Below, in pieces: positions 32,692-41,295 of a stretch of DNA of 64,000 bases. A program made the translations under genes and the position numbers. The stretch's first letter is position 1, and each line of letters opens with the position of its first letter. The notes under the pieces were generated by a model, which was given only the letters and a program-made list of their open reading frames with translations, was not told the DNA's origin and searched no databases. Source of the stretch: Streptomyces indicus. GTDB lineage: Bacteria > Actinomycetota > Actinomycetes > Streptomycetales > Streptomycetaceae. The stretch spans positions 124,001 to 188,000 of the forward strand of contig NZ_FNFF01000001.1 of the NCBI RefSeq assembly GCF_900100315.1, read 5' to 3'.

Positions 32692-32714
32692 CTGTCAGTG
32701 GAGCGGGCTACGGT
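32692..32714 (+). promoter_or_regulatory. RecA-NDp/PafBC-like promoter with leaderless start
   Basis: CTGTCAGTG, eight bases, TACGGT: this fits TTGTCRGTG-N8-TANNNT except for the first base. The hexamer ends six bases before the ATG at 32721, so a DNA-damage-responsive leaderless message is plausible. Confidence 0.5.
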
Positions 32715-32720
32715 GCGCCC

Positions 32721-33491
32721 ATGTCGCCTGCCCTTCCCCATGGTCTGCCGCCCGGCCGGATCCTGTCCGGTCCAATGCCCGTGTGGGTATCGGATGAATT
32801 CCCGGACGACGTCGGGCAGTTGTGGTCGCGGCTGCGGTACGGCCAGGCATCGAGCGGCCTGGTGCCGCTGCTGGTCCGGCCTGATGTCATCGGGAGTCCG
32901 CTCGGCCTCGACCGCGTGGACTCCGTCTGTCTGCACGAGGTGCTGCCCGCCGCCTTTGCCGCGTACCGCCGCGCCCGGCTGCCGTTCTGGACCGCCCCGC
33001 GTACGGTCCCGACTCCCGACGACGTCGAGCCCTGGCCGCACGACCCCGGGCCGCCTTACGCGAAGTGGCCCGGCTTCGCACCCGCGGTGCAGTCCGAGTC
33101 CCCCGCGACGGCTCCGGCATCACAGGCGGCGGCTCTGCTCGACGAGGTCACAGGCCCCGAGCCGGCGTACCGCCTCGCCCTCGTGCGCGCCCGCCGTGCC
33201 GCCGATGCCCTGGCCGCGCTCGGCTGGACCGCGGACGCCCCGCTGGCGCTTCTGTGCGCGCTGCTGCGCAGCTGGGAGGAGCGCTTCGGTGCGCAGCTCG
33301 TGGCCGTCTCCGGCAGCGAAGTGCACCTTGCGGTCGCGCGGCCTCCCGTCAGTGCGGAGCACGCTCGCCTGCTCGCGGTGGAGCATGTGCTCACGACCGC
33401 CCACAACATCGTTGACGATCCGCCCACACCCTTCCCGGAATACGCGGAGCGCCTCGTGGGGCGGACCCATTGGTCGTTCTGGTGGGACTAG
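32721..33491 (+). CDS. DUF4253 protein
   Basis: A 256-residue soluble protein. The C-terminal half matches DUF4253: AYRLALVRARRAADALAALGW, then FGAQLVAVSGSEVHLAVARP, and the closing WSFWWD. The first half (LWSRLRYGQASSGLVPLLVR) is the domain's usual lead. It has no membrane segment and no catalytic motif I can name. The ATG at 32721 follows a damage-type promoter motif so closely that no ribosome site fits, in line with leaderless translation. The 3' end is only seven bases from the convergent lipase gene. DUF4253 proteins are often near toxins or defence genes, but none is visible here. Confidence 0.87.
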   Translation: MSPALPHGLPPGRILSGPMPVWVSDEFPDDVGQLWSRLRYGQASSGLVPLLVRPDVIGSPLGLDRVDSVCLHEVLPAAFAAYRRARLPFWTAPRTVPTPDDVEPWPHDPGPPYAKWPGFAPAVQSESPATAPASQAAALLDEVTGPEPAYRLALVRARRAADALAALGWTADAPLALLCALLRSWEERFGAQLVAVSGSEVHLAVARPPVSAEHARLLAVEHVLTTAHNIVDDPPTPFPEYAERLVGRTHWSFWWD

Positions 33492-33498
33492 ACCCGGG

Positions 33499-35853
33499 CT
33501 AGCCCGGCGCCAAGCCCGGCGTGCCTTGGTTCTCCTCGGAGTCGGGCCCCGGCTGCGTCGGGACGGCGCCCAGGGGTTCGGTGGTGGGGCGGAGGCGGTG
33601 GAGGAGTTCGGCGCGTTCCTCGTTGAAGGCCGGGTCGGCCTGGTAGTCGGAGTGGCCGAGGATCGGGGCCGGCAGGGGGTGGGCCGGGGTGCGGCCGTAG
33701 GCCAGAGGGTCCTTCAGGGGTGGGTGGTCGACCGCGGGGCCGCATTCGCCTGCCAGGGAGATGGGGCCGCCGATGGGGTCCGTCGGGCGGTGCAGGTTGC
33801 GCCAGCAGTCGACCTCGCGGTGCAGTGCGGTGAGTGAGGCGGGGCCGAAGTGGGACGGGAACCAGCGGCCGTAGAGGCGCTGCAACGGGGAGCCGTAGGT
33901 GAGCAGGCCGACCCGTGACCGTACCGCCGGGCTCAACTGCCAGGCCGCGGCCGCCGCGAGGACACTGCCCTGGGAGTGACCGGAGATGACCAGGCGGCCG
34001 CCGGTCTGCCGGGTCCAGGTGGCCATCCGCCAGGTCAGGTCCGGAACCGCGCGCTCCGCGTAGCAGGGCGGGGCGAAGGGATGGGCGGCGCGCGGCCAGA
34101 AGGTGCCGACGTCCCACAGGATGCCGATGGTGCGCCGCGCGGAGGCGTCGCGGTAGGCGCGCCGGCCCCAGGTCACGAACAGTATGAAGCCGAAGCCGAT
34201 CAGCCAGGAGCCGAGTGCCTGCGCGGTTTCCGCGGCGCCTCCGATGAAGCCAGGCGCGCCGGCCGCGGCGACGCCCGGCACCTCGCCGCTCATCCAGGCG
34301 CCTGCGAGGGCTCCGGCGCCGAGCAGGAACGTTATGGCCGCGACCCAGCCGATGAGCACCGGTGCGCTGTCGGTGAGTGCGGCGGTCGCTCGGGCTCCGG
34401 CGATTTTTCGTGTACGGGACTCCTGCGGGCGTTCCTCCGCGTAGTCCCGTTCCACACGGGTCTGTTCGAGGCGGCGGCGGCGCAGGGTGCGGGCGGCGAA
34501 CAGCAGGGCGAGCAGGGCGACGACCACGAGCAGGAGCGGGATCACCGCCGCCTGCCAGGACAGCAGGACGGGCGGTCCCGGCAGCGGTCCTTCGGCCTCG
34601 CCCGGGGTGGCGCCGCGGTCCAGCCAGTCCCCGACGCGCTGGGCGACACCGCCGGACATCACCCCGCCGAGGGCGCAGGCGAGCAGCGCCACGCAGGGGC
34701 CGCCGAGTCCGCGCAGCGCGGTGCTCGCCAACGGGTCGCTGCGGAAGAGGACATGTGCCACGAGGGTGAGGACGACGACCAGGAGGCCCTGGACCAGTGC
34801 GATGGCGCCGAAGGTCTGGTCGCCCGGCAGGCGGCCCGAGGAGACCCAGTCGGGCCGGTCCCACCCCGCGTACACGAGGCAGAGCGCGAGCACGGCCAGG
34901 GCGGCGAGCGGCAGGACGGTGACGGCGAAACGGTCGGTGTGTTCGTCGAGGGTCTGGTCCTTGCGGCCGCGGCGGCACACCACGTAGACGACCACGAGGC
35001 CGCCGGCGACCAGGACGCCCTCGACGACGCGACCCGTGACGTCGAGCAGCGCGGGTCCGCCGCTCGCGCGGTCGTGGCGGGCCGCCGAGGTGGCGACGGC
35101 GGCGGCGACCGTGAGCAGCCCGGCGGCGGTGTGCGCGGCGCGCAGCCGGGCCACGAACCGCCGCCCATACCAGAATCCGGGCCTGCTGAGCCCGCTGAGC
35201 TGCGGCTCCTCCTCCTGCTCGGCCTGGTGCGGATACGGCTCCACGGACTCGTAGGCGCTCCAGGTGCGGTGCGACAGGTACCAGAGGAGACCGGTGAGCG
35301 CGGCGGGCACGAGCGCGGCCAGCGCGAGCCGGCGCCCGGGCTGGCTCCACCAGCCGCCGCCCGACACCTCCGGCGAGAGGAAGCCGAGCCAGGCCCGGCC
35401 CTCGGCGCAGGAGGGGGTGCCGGCGCACTGCCAGGCGGTGAGGTCGAGGGCGACCTCGCAGGCGGCTGCGACCAGGAGCACGGTGAGGGTCAGGCCGAGC
35501 AGCCGGACCAGCACGCCGTAGAGACGGACGGTGCGCGCGCGGCCGCGGGCGCTGGGCCGCATCCAGTGCGCGAGGTTGGCCACCATGAACGGCAGGAGCA
35601 GCAGCCACAGGGCACGGGCACCGTTGCCCGAGGTGAGGCCGCACCAGACGTAGGCCTCCTGGACGGGTTTGCCCCGGTAGTCGTCGGGCCGCGCCTCGGC
35701 GTCCGCGTCGTCCGTGCGGCGATAGACGGCGGCGGTGTCGTCGCCAGTGATCCGCACGGTGCGCGGGTCGCCGAGCATCTTCTCGGGCGTGGCACCGCCG
35801 ACCCCGTGGACGAGCAGTTCGAGAGCGGTCTTGTCCGCCATGGCACGCTGCAC
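33499..35853 (-). CDS. Polytopic membrane protein with lipase-type alpha/beta hydrolase domain
   Basis: A 784-residue protein with about eight to ten membrane helices. The first 40 residues (ELLVHGVGGATPEKML) already resemble a hydrolase strand-and-oxyanion loop. Membrane helices cover about 75-480 and 525-610, and the nucleophile elbow GHSQGS lies near residue 620. A histidine-bearing C-terminal part follows (ILGHSDYQADP, about 740). So the fold appears split by a membrane insert. The GTG at 35853 lies ten bases after GGGGGAG; an ATG at 35841 is the alternative. It is divergent from the DeoR gene, 261 bp away. Substrate is likely a lipid or ester at the membrane. Confidence 0.75.
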   Translation of the reverse strand: MQRAMADKTALELLVHGVGGATPEKMLGDPRTVRITGDDTAAVYRRTDDADAEARPDDYRGKPVQEAYVWCGLTSGNGARALWLLLLPFMVANLAHWMRPSARGRARTVRLYGVLVRLLGLTLTVLLVAAACEVALDLTAWQCAGTPSCAEGRAWLGFLSPEVSGGGWWSQPGRRLALAALVPAALTGLLWYLSHRTWSAYESVEPYPHQAEQEEEPQLSGLSRPGFWYGRRFVARLRAAHTAAGLLTVAAAVATSAARHDRASGGPALLDVTGRVVEGVLVAGGLVVVYVVCRRGRKDQTLDEHTDRFAVTVLPLAALAVLALCLVYAGWDRPDWVSSGRLPGDQTFGAIALVQGLLVVVLTLVAHVLFRSDPLASTALRGLGGPCVALLACALGGVMSGGVAQRVGDWLDRGATPGEAEGPLPGPPVLLSWQAAVIPLLLVVVALLALLFAARTLRRRRLEQTRVERDYAEERPQESRTRKIAGARATAALTDSAPVLIGWVAAITFLLGAGALAGAWMSGEVPGVAAAGAPGFIGGAAETAQALGSWLIGFGFILFVTWGRRAYRDASARRTIGILWDVGTFWPRAAHPFAPPCYAERAVPDLTWRMATWTRQTGGRLVISGHSQGSVLAAAAAWQLSPAVRSRVGLLTYGSPLQRLYGRWFPSHFGPASLTALHREVDCWRNLHRPTDPIGGPISLAGECGPAVDHPPLKDPLAYGRTPAHPLPAPILGHSDYQADPAFNEERAELLHRLRPTTEPLGAVPTQPGPDSEENQGTPGLAPG

Positions 35854-36114
35854 CGGTCAGCAGCTCCCCCGTGAGTCCCCTGCGTACGGATACGCATCGA
35901 GCCGATCCTGCGCAGATCAGGATCCCGCCCCGGGCACCGCGTGTGCACCCCTCGTCACGGAATCTCCCCGACGTGTGCGGGTTCGCCCGTACTCCGCCGG
36001 ACCGCCGGGTCCCGAATGCGGTGTCACATGCAAAGATGAGGACTCTTTCGCAGCGGGCGGGAGACGGCGGATCCGGCGGGCGGCGACGTGACGGCACCAG
36101 GAACGGGAGCGGGC

Positions 36115-36942
36115 GTGAGCGAGAACCAGAACCTCCTCGCGGAGCAGCGCCGCGCCTTGATCCTCGACGAAGTCAGGCGGCGCGGCGGGGTCCGGGTCAA
36201 CGAACTCACACGCAAGCTGGGCGTCTCCGACATGACGGTGCGCCGCGACCTCGACGCGCTCGCGCGCCAGGGCGTCCTGGAGAAGGTGCACGGCGGGGCC
36301 GTTCCGGTGGTCGAGGCGTCCACGCACGAGCCCGGGTTCGAGGCCAAGTCGGGGCTCGAGCTCAGCGCCAAGGAGGACATCGCCCGCGCGGCCGCGCAGC
36401 TGGTGGCGCCCGGCAGTGCGATCGCGCTCTCCGGCGGTACGACCACGTACGCGCTGGCGCAGCATCTCCTGGACGTGCCCGACCTGACCGTGGTGACCAA
36501 CTCGGTGCGCGTGGCGGACGTGTTCCACTCCGCGCAGCGCGGCGACGGCAAGGCGCAGGGCTCGGCGACGGTGGTCCTGACCGGGGGCGTGCGCACCCCG
36601 TCGGACTCGCTGGTCGGCCCGGTCGCGGACCAGGCGATCGGCACGCTCCACTTCGATCTGCTGCTGCTCGGTGTGCACGGCATATCGCTGGAGGCCGGTC
36701 TGTCCACGCCGAATCTCGCCGAGGCCGAGACCAACCGGCGGCTGGTGCAGTCCGCCCGCCGCGTGGTGGTGGTCGCCGACCACACCAAGTGGGGCACGGT
36801 GGGCCTGAGTTCCTTCGCCCAGCTGGAGCAGGTCGACACCTGGGTGACGGACGCGGGGCTCCCCGGCGAGGTACGCGAGGAGATCACGGAGCGGGTGCGG
36901 CATCTCGTGGTCGCGGGCGAGGAGACGGCGGCCGAGGGCTGA
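36115..36942 (+). CDS. DeoR-family transcriptional regulator
   Basis: A 275-residue sugar-phosphate-sensing regulator. The N-terminal helix-turn-helix is VNELTRKLGVSDMTVRRDLD (about residues 29-48), followed by GVLEKVHGGAV. The sugar-isomerase-like effector domain shows SGGTTTYALAQHL and the typical LLLLGVHGISLEAGLSTPN and VVVADHTKWG motifs. The GTG at 36115 is preferred because GGGAG lies five bases before the GGGC spacer; a GTG at 36088 would add nine residues with no ribosome site. No sugar gene is adjacent; the target is unknown. It is convergent with the small gene at 36982. Confidence 0.93.
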   Translation: MSENQNLLAEQRRALILDEVRRRGGVRVNELTRKLGVSDMTVRRDLDALARQGVLEKVHGGAVPVVEASTHEPGFEAKSGLELSAKEDIARAAAQLVAPGSAIALSGGTTTYALAQHLLDVPDLTVVTNSVRVADVFHSAQRGDGKAQGSATVVLTGGVRTPSDSLVGPVADQAIGTLHFDLLLLGVHGISLEAGLSTPNLAEAETNRRLVQSARRVVVVADHTKWGTVGLSSFAQLEQVDTWVTDAGLPGEVREEITERVRHLVVAGEETAAEG

Positions 36943-36981
36943 GCCCGGTTCGCTCGCCCCACTCGTAGAGGTGCGCTCGCC

Positions 36982-37245
36982 TCACAAGTAGCTGCCGTCG
37001 CCGGTCTCCCCCGCCGGCTCGGGCCACACCTTGACCGCCGCGACGGCCGCGGGGTTGATGAGCACGACCGCGCCTTCCGCGTCGTCGGGGCCGCTGAGCT
37101 CGCAGCTCACCGGGTATCCGTGCTCGATCGCGCCGCTCAGCTTCGCCAGCGCCTCCTCGGCCGAGCCGAAGCTCCGGGTCCGGATCGTCAGCGGCTCGCC
37201 GTGGGTGGGGCGCAGCCACAGGTGCAGTTCGGGTTCCTTGGACAT
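36982..37245 (-). CDS. Small hypothetical protein, 87 residues
   Basis: A short acidic protein with strands near the start (ELHLWLRPTHGEPLTIRTRS), a helix (SAEEALAKLSGAIEHG), and a strand pair (AEGAVVLINPAAVAAVKVWP) ending in an acidic tail. It has no membrane segment. The ATG at 37245 follows GGGGAG at good spacing. I do not recognise the family; the strand-helix-strand arrangement may be a small nucleic-acid- or ligand-binding fold. It is convergent with DeoR and divergent from the SRPBCC gene. No stretch over 300 bases without a gene occurs around it. Confidence 0.72.
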   Translation of the reverse strand: MSKEPELHLWLRPTHGEPLTIRTRSFGSAEEALAKLSGAIEHGYPVSCELSGPDDAEGAVVLINPAAVAAVKVWPEPAGETGDGSYL

Positions 37246-37482
37246 GCGGCACTCCCCTGGGGTCCGGTCCTCTCCGTCCCCTCCACGATGCGCCGACCCG
37301 CCTGCGTACGAAAAGACCACCGCCCGCCATCCGCGCGGCACGTGACGGCATCCGCAAGGCACGCGTCGCCGCCCGCGCACACCTTCACCGGACCCGCCTT
37401 CCGCACCTGACACCCCCTCAGCTATGGTGACCGGGCCCGGGCGCCGGGCGGTGAGCTGCCGTTTCGACTTGGGGGGATTCCC

Positions 37483-37965
37483 ATGGCACGCCGACTGACC
37501 CCGGTGGGGCTCGACTTCCTGGAGGCGGCCCCGGTCCGCCTGGTGTTCGCGCGCGAGATCGCGGCGCCGCCCGCCGAGGCGTACCACGCGATAGCCGAGC
37601 AGGTGCCGACCCTGCCCCGGTGGTTCCGCTCGGTGAAGCGGGCCACGCCGCACGACGAGGGCGCCCGGCGCACCGTGGTGCTGCAGGGCGGGATCCGGTT
37701 CGAGGAGACGATCCTCGCCGCGCAGCCGGACGAGGTGTACGCGTACCGCGTGGACGAGACGAACGCCCCCGGGGTGCGGCATCTCGTCGAGGAGTGGCGG
37801 ATCACCCCGGCGGGCACAGGGAGCCGGATCCAGTGGACGTTCGCCGTGGACGGCCCGGCCCCGCTGCGCGCCTTCTTCAAGGTGGCCGGACCGGGTCTGG
37901 GGACGGCGTTCCGCGGGGCGGTGGCGTCCCTCGACAAGCTGCTCGCGAAGAGCCGGGCGCGATAA
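37483..37965 (+). CDS. SRPBCC-family protein
   Basis: A 160-residue START/Bet v1-like polyketide-cyclase fold. The N-terminal strand and helix are VRLVFAREIAAPPAEAYHAI, the central strands VVLQGGIRFEETILAAQPDEV and LVEEWRITPAGTGSRIQWTF, and the long C-terminal helix LGTAFRGAVASLDKLLA. These bind hydrophobic ligands or act as cyclases. The ATG at 37483 follows CTTGGGGGGA. A TATGGT hexamer at 37422 suggests a transcript starting about 50 nt upstream. It lies 65 bp before the YCII gene on the same strand. Ligand unknown. Confidence 0.85.
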   Translation: MARRLTPVGLDFLEAAPVRLVFAREIAAPPAEAYHAIAEQVPTLPRWFRSVKRATPHDEGARRTVVLQGGIRFEETILAAQPDEVYAYRVDETNAPGVRHLVEEWRITPAGTGSRIQWTFAVDGPAPLRAFFKVAGPGLGTAFRGAVASLDKLLAKSRAR

Positions 37966-38018
37966 CCGCCGCGCCCCCAGGACTTGGGGCGGCCGCCGAG
38001 CGCGCAAAACTCGACCTG

Positions 38019-38024
38019 TACGTT
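38019..38024 (+). promoter_or_regulatory. -10 hexamer of a leaderless start (YCII)
   Basis: TACGTT ends six bases before the ATG at 38031, with CGGCGC between. No Shine-Dalgarno sequence. Confidence 0.45.
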
Positions 38025-38030
38025 CGGCGC

Positions 38031-38576
38031 ATGCTGTTCTACGTATACGCCGAAGACGCGCCGGGTGTGCAGGACCGGATGATCGACCGGGCCGAGGAGC
38101 ACTGGTCGTACATGGACGGTTTCGCCGACCGGCTGGTGCTGCGCGGGCCGACGCTGTCCGCGGACGGCGAGGAGCACACCGGCAGCGTGCATGTGGTGGA
38201 CGTCCCGGACCGGACGGCGGCCGAGCGGTTCGCGACGCAGGAGCCGTACTGGAAGGCCGGGCTGTACCGGGAGTTCCGCGCGGACCGCATGCTCGTGGAG
38301 CGGCACGGGGAGATCGGCCGCGAGCAGGACATGACGCTGGTGTGCGTGCGCCGCCCCCCTCGGCCGCTGACGGACGGGCCGATCGAACTCGGCGCTCCCG
38401 AGCAGGTGTTGGCCTTCACCGGACTCCTCGTCGACGACGAGGCCGCGCAGTCCACCGGGTTCGTCGCCGTCCTGCGGACGCTGTCGGAGGCGGTGGTCGA
38501 GGAGTTCACCGGTCGCGTGGCGGGCGCGGGGACGACCGTGACCACCACGCGCTGGTGCCGCGGCGGACGGCACTGA
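38031..38576 (+). CDS. YCII-related protein with C-terminal extension
   Basis: A 181-residue protein. Residues 1-100 form a YciI-like dimeric barrel (MLFYVYAEDAPGVQDRMIDR, then EHWSYMDGFADRLVLRGPTL, VDVPDRTAAERFATQEPYWK and GLYREFRADRM). The histidine in EEHW stands where YciI has its catalytic His. An 80-residue second part (IELGAPEQVLAFTGLLVDDE) looks like a degenerate further copy or a small accessory domain. The ATG at 38031 matches the MLFYVY start of the family. A leaderless start is likely. It is convergent with the cysteine desulfhydrase gene, 28 bp away. Confidence 0.82.
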   Translation: MLFYVYAEDAPGVQDRMIDRAEEHWSYMDGFADRLVLRGPTLSADGEEHTGSVHVVDVPDRTAAERFATQEPYWKAGLYREFRADRMLVERHGEIGREQDMTLVCVRRPPRPLTDGPIELGAPEQVLAFTGLLVDDEAAQSTGFVAVLRTLSEAVVEEFTGRVAGAGTTVTTTRWCRGGRH

Positions 38577-38604
38577 CCCCCGTCCGGCCCTGGCACGCTG
38601 CGCC

Positions 38605-39738
38605 TCAGGCGGGCCAGACCCCCGTCGCGAGGAAGGACTCGATCGCCGCGCTGTACGGCGCGATGTCCAGGCCCTGTTCGGCCAGCCACGCGTCCGAGTA
38701 GTACTTGTCGAGGTAGCGGTCCCCCGGGTCGCAGATCAGCGTGACGACGCTGCCCTTCTCGCCCGCCGCGACCATCTCCGCGATGATCTTCAGCGCGCTC
38801 CACAGGCCGGTGCCCGTGGAGCCGCCCGCCTTGCGGCCGATGGCGGATTCGAGGGCGCGTACGGCGGCGACGCTCGCCGCGTCGGGGACCTTCATCATGC
38901 GGTCGATGGCGCCCGGCACGAAGCTCGGCTCCATGCGGGGCCGGCCGATGCCCTCGATCCGCGAGCCGCAGTCGCTGGTGCAGCCCGGGTCGCCGTTGAC
39001 CCAGCCGTCGAAGAAGCAGGAGTTCTCCGGGTCGGGCACGCAGATGCGCGTGTCGTGCTGCATGTAGTGCACATAGCGCGCGATCGTCGCCGACGTGCCG
39101 CCGGTGCCTGCCGTCGCCACGATCCACGCGGGCTCCGGGTAGCGCTCCAACTTCAGCTGCTGGTAGATCGATTCGGCGATGTTGTTGTTGCCGCGCCAGT
39201 CGGTGGCGCGCTCCGCGTACGTGAACTGGTCCATGTAGTGGCCGCCGGTGCGCGCCGCGAGCGCGGCCGCCTCCTCGTACATGGCGCGCGGGTCGTCCAC
39301 GAAGTGGCACTGTCCGCCGTGGAATTCGATCAGCCGGCACTTCTCGGCGCTCGTCGTACGCGGCATCACCGCGATGAAGGGCACCCCGATCAGCTTCGCG
39401 AAGTAGGCCTCCGAGACGGCGGTCGAGCCGCTGGACGCCTCGATGACCGGTGCGCCGGGACGGATCCAGCCGTTGCACAGGCCGTACAGGAACAGCGAAC
39501 GGGCCAGACGGTGCTTGAGACTTCCCGTCGGATGGGTCGACTCGTCCTTCAAGTACAGGTCGATGCCCCACTGCTCGGGCAGCGGGAAGCGCAGGAGATG
39601 GGTGTCGGCGGAGCGGTTGGCGTCCGCCTGCACCTTGCGCACGGCTTCTTTCAGCCAGTGGCGGTACGCGAGATCGCTCCGGTCCACGTCGACGGTCGAC
39701 ATGACCGCCGGGGTCTGAGGCTTCTGTGCCGTGCTCAC
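38605..39738 (-). CDS. cds1: PLP-dependent L-cysteine desulfhydrase-like enzyme (Cds1)
   Basis: A 377-residue fold-type II PLP enzyme. The Schiff-base lysine is Lys75 in TGSLKHRLA, with the substrate-binding [13 protein letters not shown] and the phosphate loop [13 protein letters not shown] second-sphere segment is [15 protein letters not shown]. This form is that of mycobacterial Cds1, which releases H2S, ammonia and pyruvate from cysteine, rather than biosynthetic CysK/CysM. The GTG at 39738 is used; an ATG at 39702 is nearer the homology and may be the true start. An inverted repeat lies 146 bp upstream. It may protect against oxidative stress through H2S. Confidence 0.88.
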   Translation of the reverse strand: MSTAQKPQTPAVMSTVDVDRSDLAYRHWLKEAVRKVQADANRSADTHLLRFPLPEQWGIDLYLKDESTHPTGSLKHRLARSLFLYGLCNGWIRPGAPVIEASSGSTAVSEAYFAKLIGVPFIAVMPRTTSAEKCRLIEFHGGQCHFVDDPRAMYEEAAALAARTGGHYMDQFTYAERATDWRGNNNIAESIYQQLKLERYPEPAWIVATAGTGGTSATIARYVHYMQHDTRICVPDPENSCFFDGWVNGDPGCTSDCGSRIEGIGRPRMEPSFVPGAIDRMMKVPDAASVAAVRALESAIGRKAGGSTGTGLWSALKIIAEMVAAGEKGSVVTLICDPGDRYLDKYYSDAWLAEQGLDIAPYSAAIESFLATGVWPA

Positions 39739-40092
39739 CGCGCCGCTCCCTTACCTGGCCCGTGCCCGCAGGATCGACCGCAGGCGCTTGCGGCCCACGG
39801 GCGAACAGTGCTGCCGGACCGCGGGTCCGCCTCAAGCATAGACAGCCGACGCACGCTTCTCACCTGCACAAACAAGGCTTTGAGCGCCCCAAAGGCGTCC
39901 TTGGGGCGCCCAGTTCGCAGCCCCGGGCGCCCGCAACCGGGGCCCGTCCGTGCGGCGTCCGGAGGAACACTGGTGCCGAGCCCCGGTCGCGGGCAGACTG
40001 CCAGCACGGTCCGCGCCGCGGCAGGCGGGCGGACCGACGTACGGTGGCGGTGGACGGACCACGCCGATGCGGACAGCTTGGGGGCGAACGTG
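39739..40092. other. 354-bp gap upstream of cds1 and the gene at 40093
   Basis: No gene seen. On the minus strand TATGCT (39835-39840) may be a -10 for cds1. An inverted repeat at 39884-39909 follows. The rest is GC-rich and shows no further structure I could support. Confidence 0.5.
39884..39909. repeat. Inverted repeat upstream of cds1
   Basis: GCGCCCCAA pairs with TTGGGGCGC around an eight-base loop. It lies about 45 bp upstream of a possible cds1 -10 element, so it may be an operator or a terminator for a neighbour. Confidence 0.5.
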
Positions 40093-40422
40093 ATGGCGGA
40101 GACGGAGTTCAGGGCCACGGGCGTCAGGATCGGCCGGCGACTGCGCTCGCTCACCCGGGCCGGGCAGGTGCGGATCAAGGGCGGCCGTCTCGAACTGCTC
40201 ACGAGCTACGGGCGGGAGATCGACAGCGCCCCGCTGGCGGAGGTCAGCGCCGAGCGCCCCTGGTACGTGCCCGAGGACAAGGCGCTCGCGACGGTCAACG
40301 GCACCCGGTACTCGCTGACCCTCGGTGAACTCGACCCGCCTCCCGGAAAGTCCGGTCCCCCGGCCGCCAGCCGGTTCATAGAGGCCGTACGCGAGGCCAC
40401 CGCCCGCTTCCGCAGCGGCTGA
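40093..40422 (+). CDS. Small basic hypothetical protein, 109 residues
   Basis: A short, basic protein typical of streptomycete orphans. The first half (VRIGRRLRSLTRAGQVRIKG, then GRLELLTSYGREIDSAPLAE) is rich in strand and arginine. A YVPEDKALATVNGTRYSLTL hairpin follows, and the C-terminus is a helix rich in Arg and Ala. It resembles a mini-PH-like fold. The ATG at 40093 has GGGGG ten bases upstream; a GTG directly before it is also in frame. I cannot name a family. It lies 232 bp ahead of the anti-sigma-type gene on the same strand. Confidence 0.7.
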   Translation: MAETEFRATGVRIGRRLRSLTRAGQVRIKGGRLELLTSYGREIDSAPLAEVSAERPWYVPEDKALATVNGTRYSLTLGELDPPPGKSGPPAASRFIEAVREATARFRSG

Positions 40423-40485
40423 CCCGGCCGCCCGCGCCACGCCCGCGGCGCTGGGCGGATGTCACGCAAGTTGCACAGCCGAACC

Positions 40486-40523
40486 CCCTGAGTCACGCTG
40501 GAGGCACCTCACTACTCAGGGTT
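40486..40523 (+). promoter_or_regulatory. Inverted repeat upstream of the anti-sigma-type gene
   Basis: CCCTGAGT (40486) and ACTCAGGG (40514) are perfect inverted arms 20 bp apart, and AACC/GGTT extends them partly. They lie 130-170 bp before the GTG at 40655, where an operator would be expected. Confidence 0.45.
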
Positions 40524-40654
40524 CAACGGCGGTCACGCTGCGACCCAGCACCGCCCAGCAGGCAGTCATCGTGGGACACATCCGGGCCTTGCTCCGGATC
40601 CGTTCAGCCTTCTCAGCCTTCTTCTTCCTCGCCTCAATCCGAGGAGTCGCAGCC

Positions 40655-41206
40655 GTGATCAGCCAGCCAAGCAGGCACTGCACGGTGGAGCTCCAGGCCC
40701 TGCCGTCGCGGATCGGGCAAGTCCGCAGAATCGTCTCGGCGCAGTTGCGCTACTGGCATCTCGATCCCCTGATCGACCCTGCCGCGCTCGGCGTCACCGA
40801 ACTGCTCACGAACGTCCACCGGCACGCCCAGCCGGACAAGATGTGCACCGTCGAGATCGAGCTGCTGCTCGACCGCCTGACGGTGTCCGTGCACGACCAC
40901 GACCCCCGTATGCCCGAAGTGCGCGCCGCCGATCCGCTGGCCACCTGCGGCCGCGGGCTCGCGATGATCGCCGCCGTCAGCGAGAGCTGGGGCGTGCGGC
41001 CGGACGGACCCGCGGGAAAGACGGTGTGGTTCTCGCTGCCCGCGCCCTCGCCCGCCGTGGCGCTGCCGGCGTATCCGCTGCACGGTGCGATGCCGTTCAC
41101 CGAGGTCCAGGGCGGTGCGGGGCGGTATGCGGACCCCGCGCTCGCGGACGGGCCCGCGCACCACACGGTGGTGAAGACTCCCGCCCGGTCGGCCGTGGTG
41201 GGCTGA
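40655..41206 (+). CDS. GHKL ATP-binding regulatory protein (RsbW-like)
   Basis: A 183-residue histidine-kinase-like ATPase domain protein, of the anti-sigma/anti-anti-sigma partner group. The N box is LGVTELLTNVHRHA (about residue 50), and the G box is TCGRGLAMIAAVSESWGV (about 97). A Pro-Ala-rich tail of about 55 residues follows. Such proteins bind sigma factors or anti-sigma antagonists and may phosphorylate them. The GTG at 40655 has GAGGAG eight bases upstream; a frame from 40571 has no such site. No sigma factor is adjacent. It is convergent with the ABC permease. Confidence 0.88.
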   Translation: MISQPSRHCTVELQALPSRIGQVRRIVSAQLRYWHLDPLIDPAALGVTELLTNVHRHAQPDKMCTVEIELLLDRLTVSVHDHDPRMPEVRAADPLATCGRGLAMIAAVSESWGVRPDGPAGKTVWFSLPAPSPAVALPAYPLHGAMPFTEVQGGAGRYADPALADGPAHHTVVKTPARSAVVG

Positions 41207-41295
41207 CCGGGCGGTGATCCCTTTCTCGTACGAGGGCGGTGGGCGCCGCTGCTGCGCGGGGTGGCGGGCGCCGCTACCCCGTCCACCCGCCGGGC

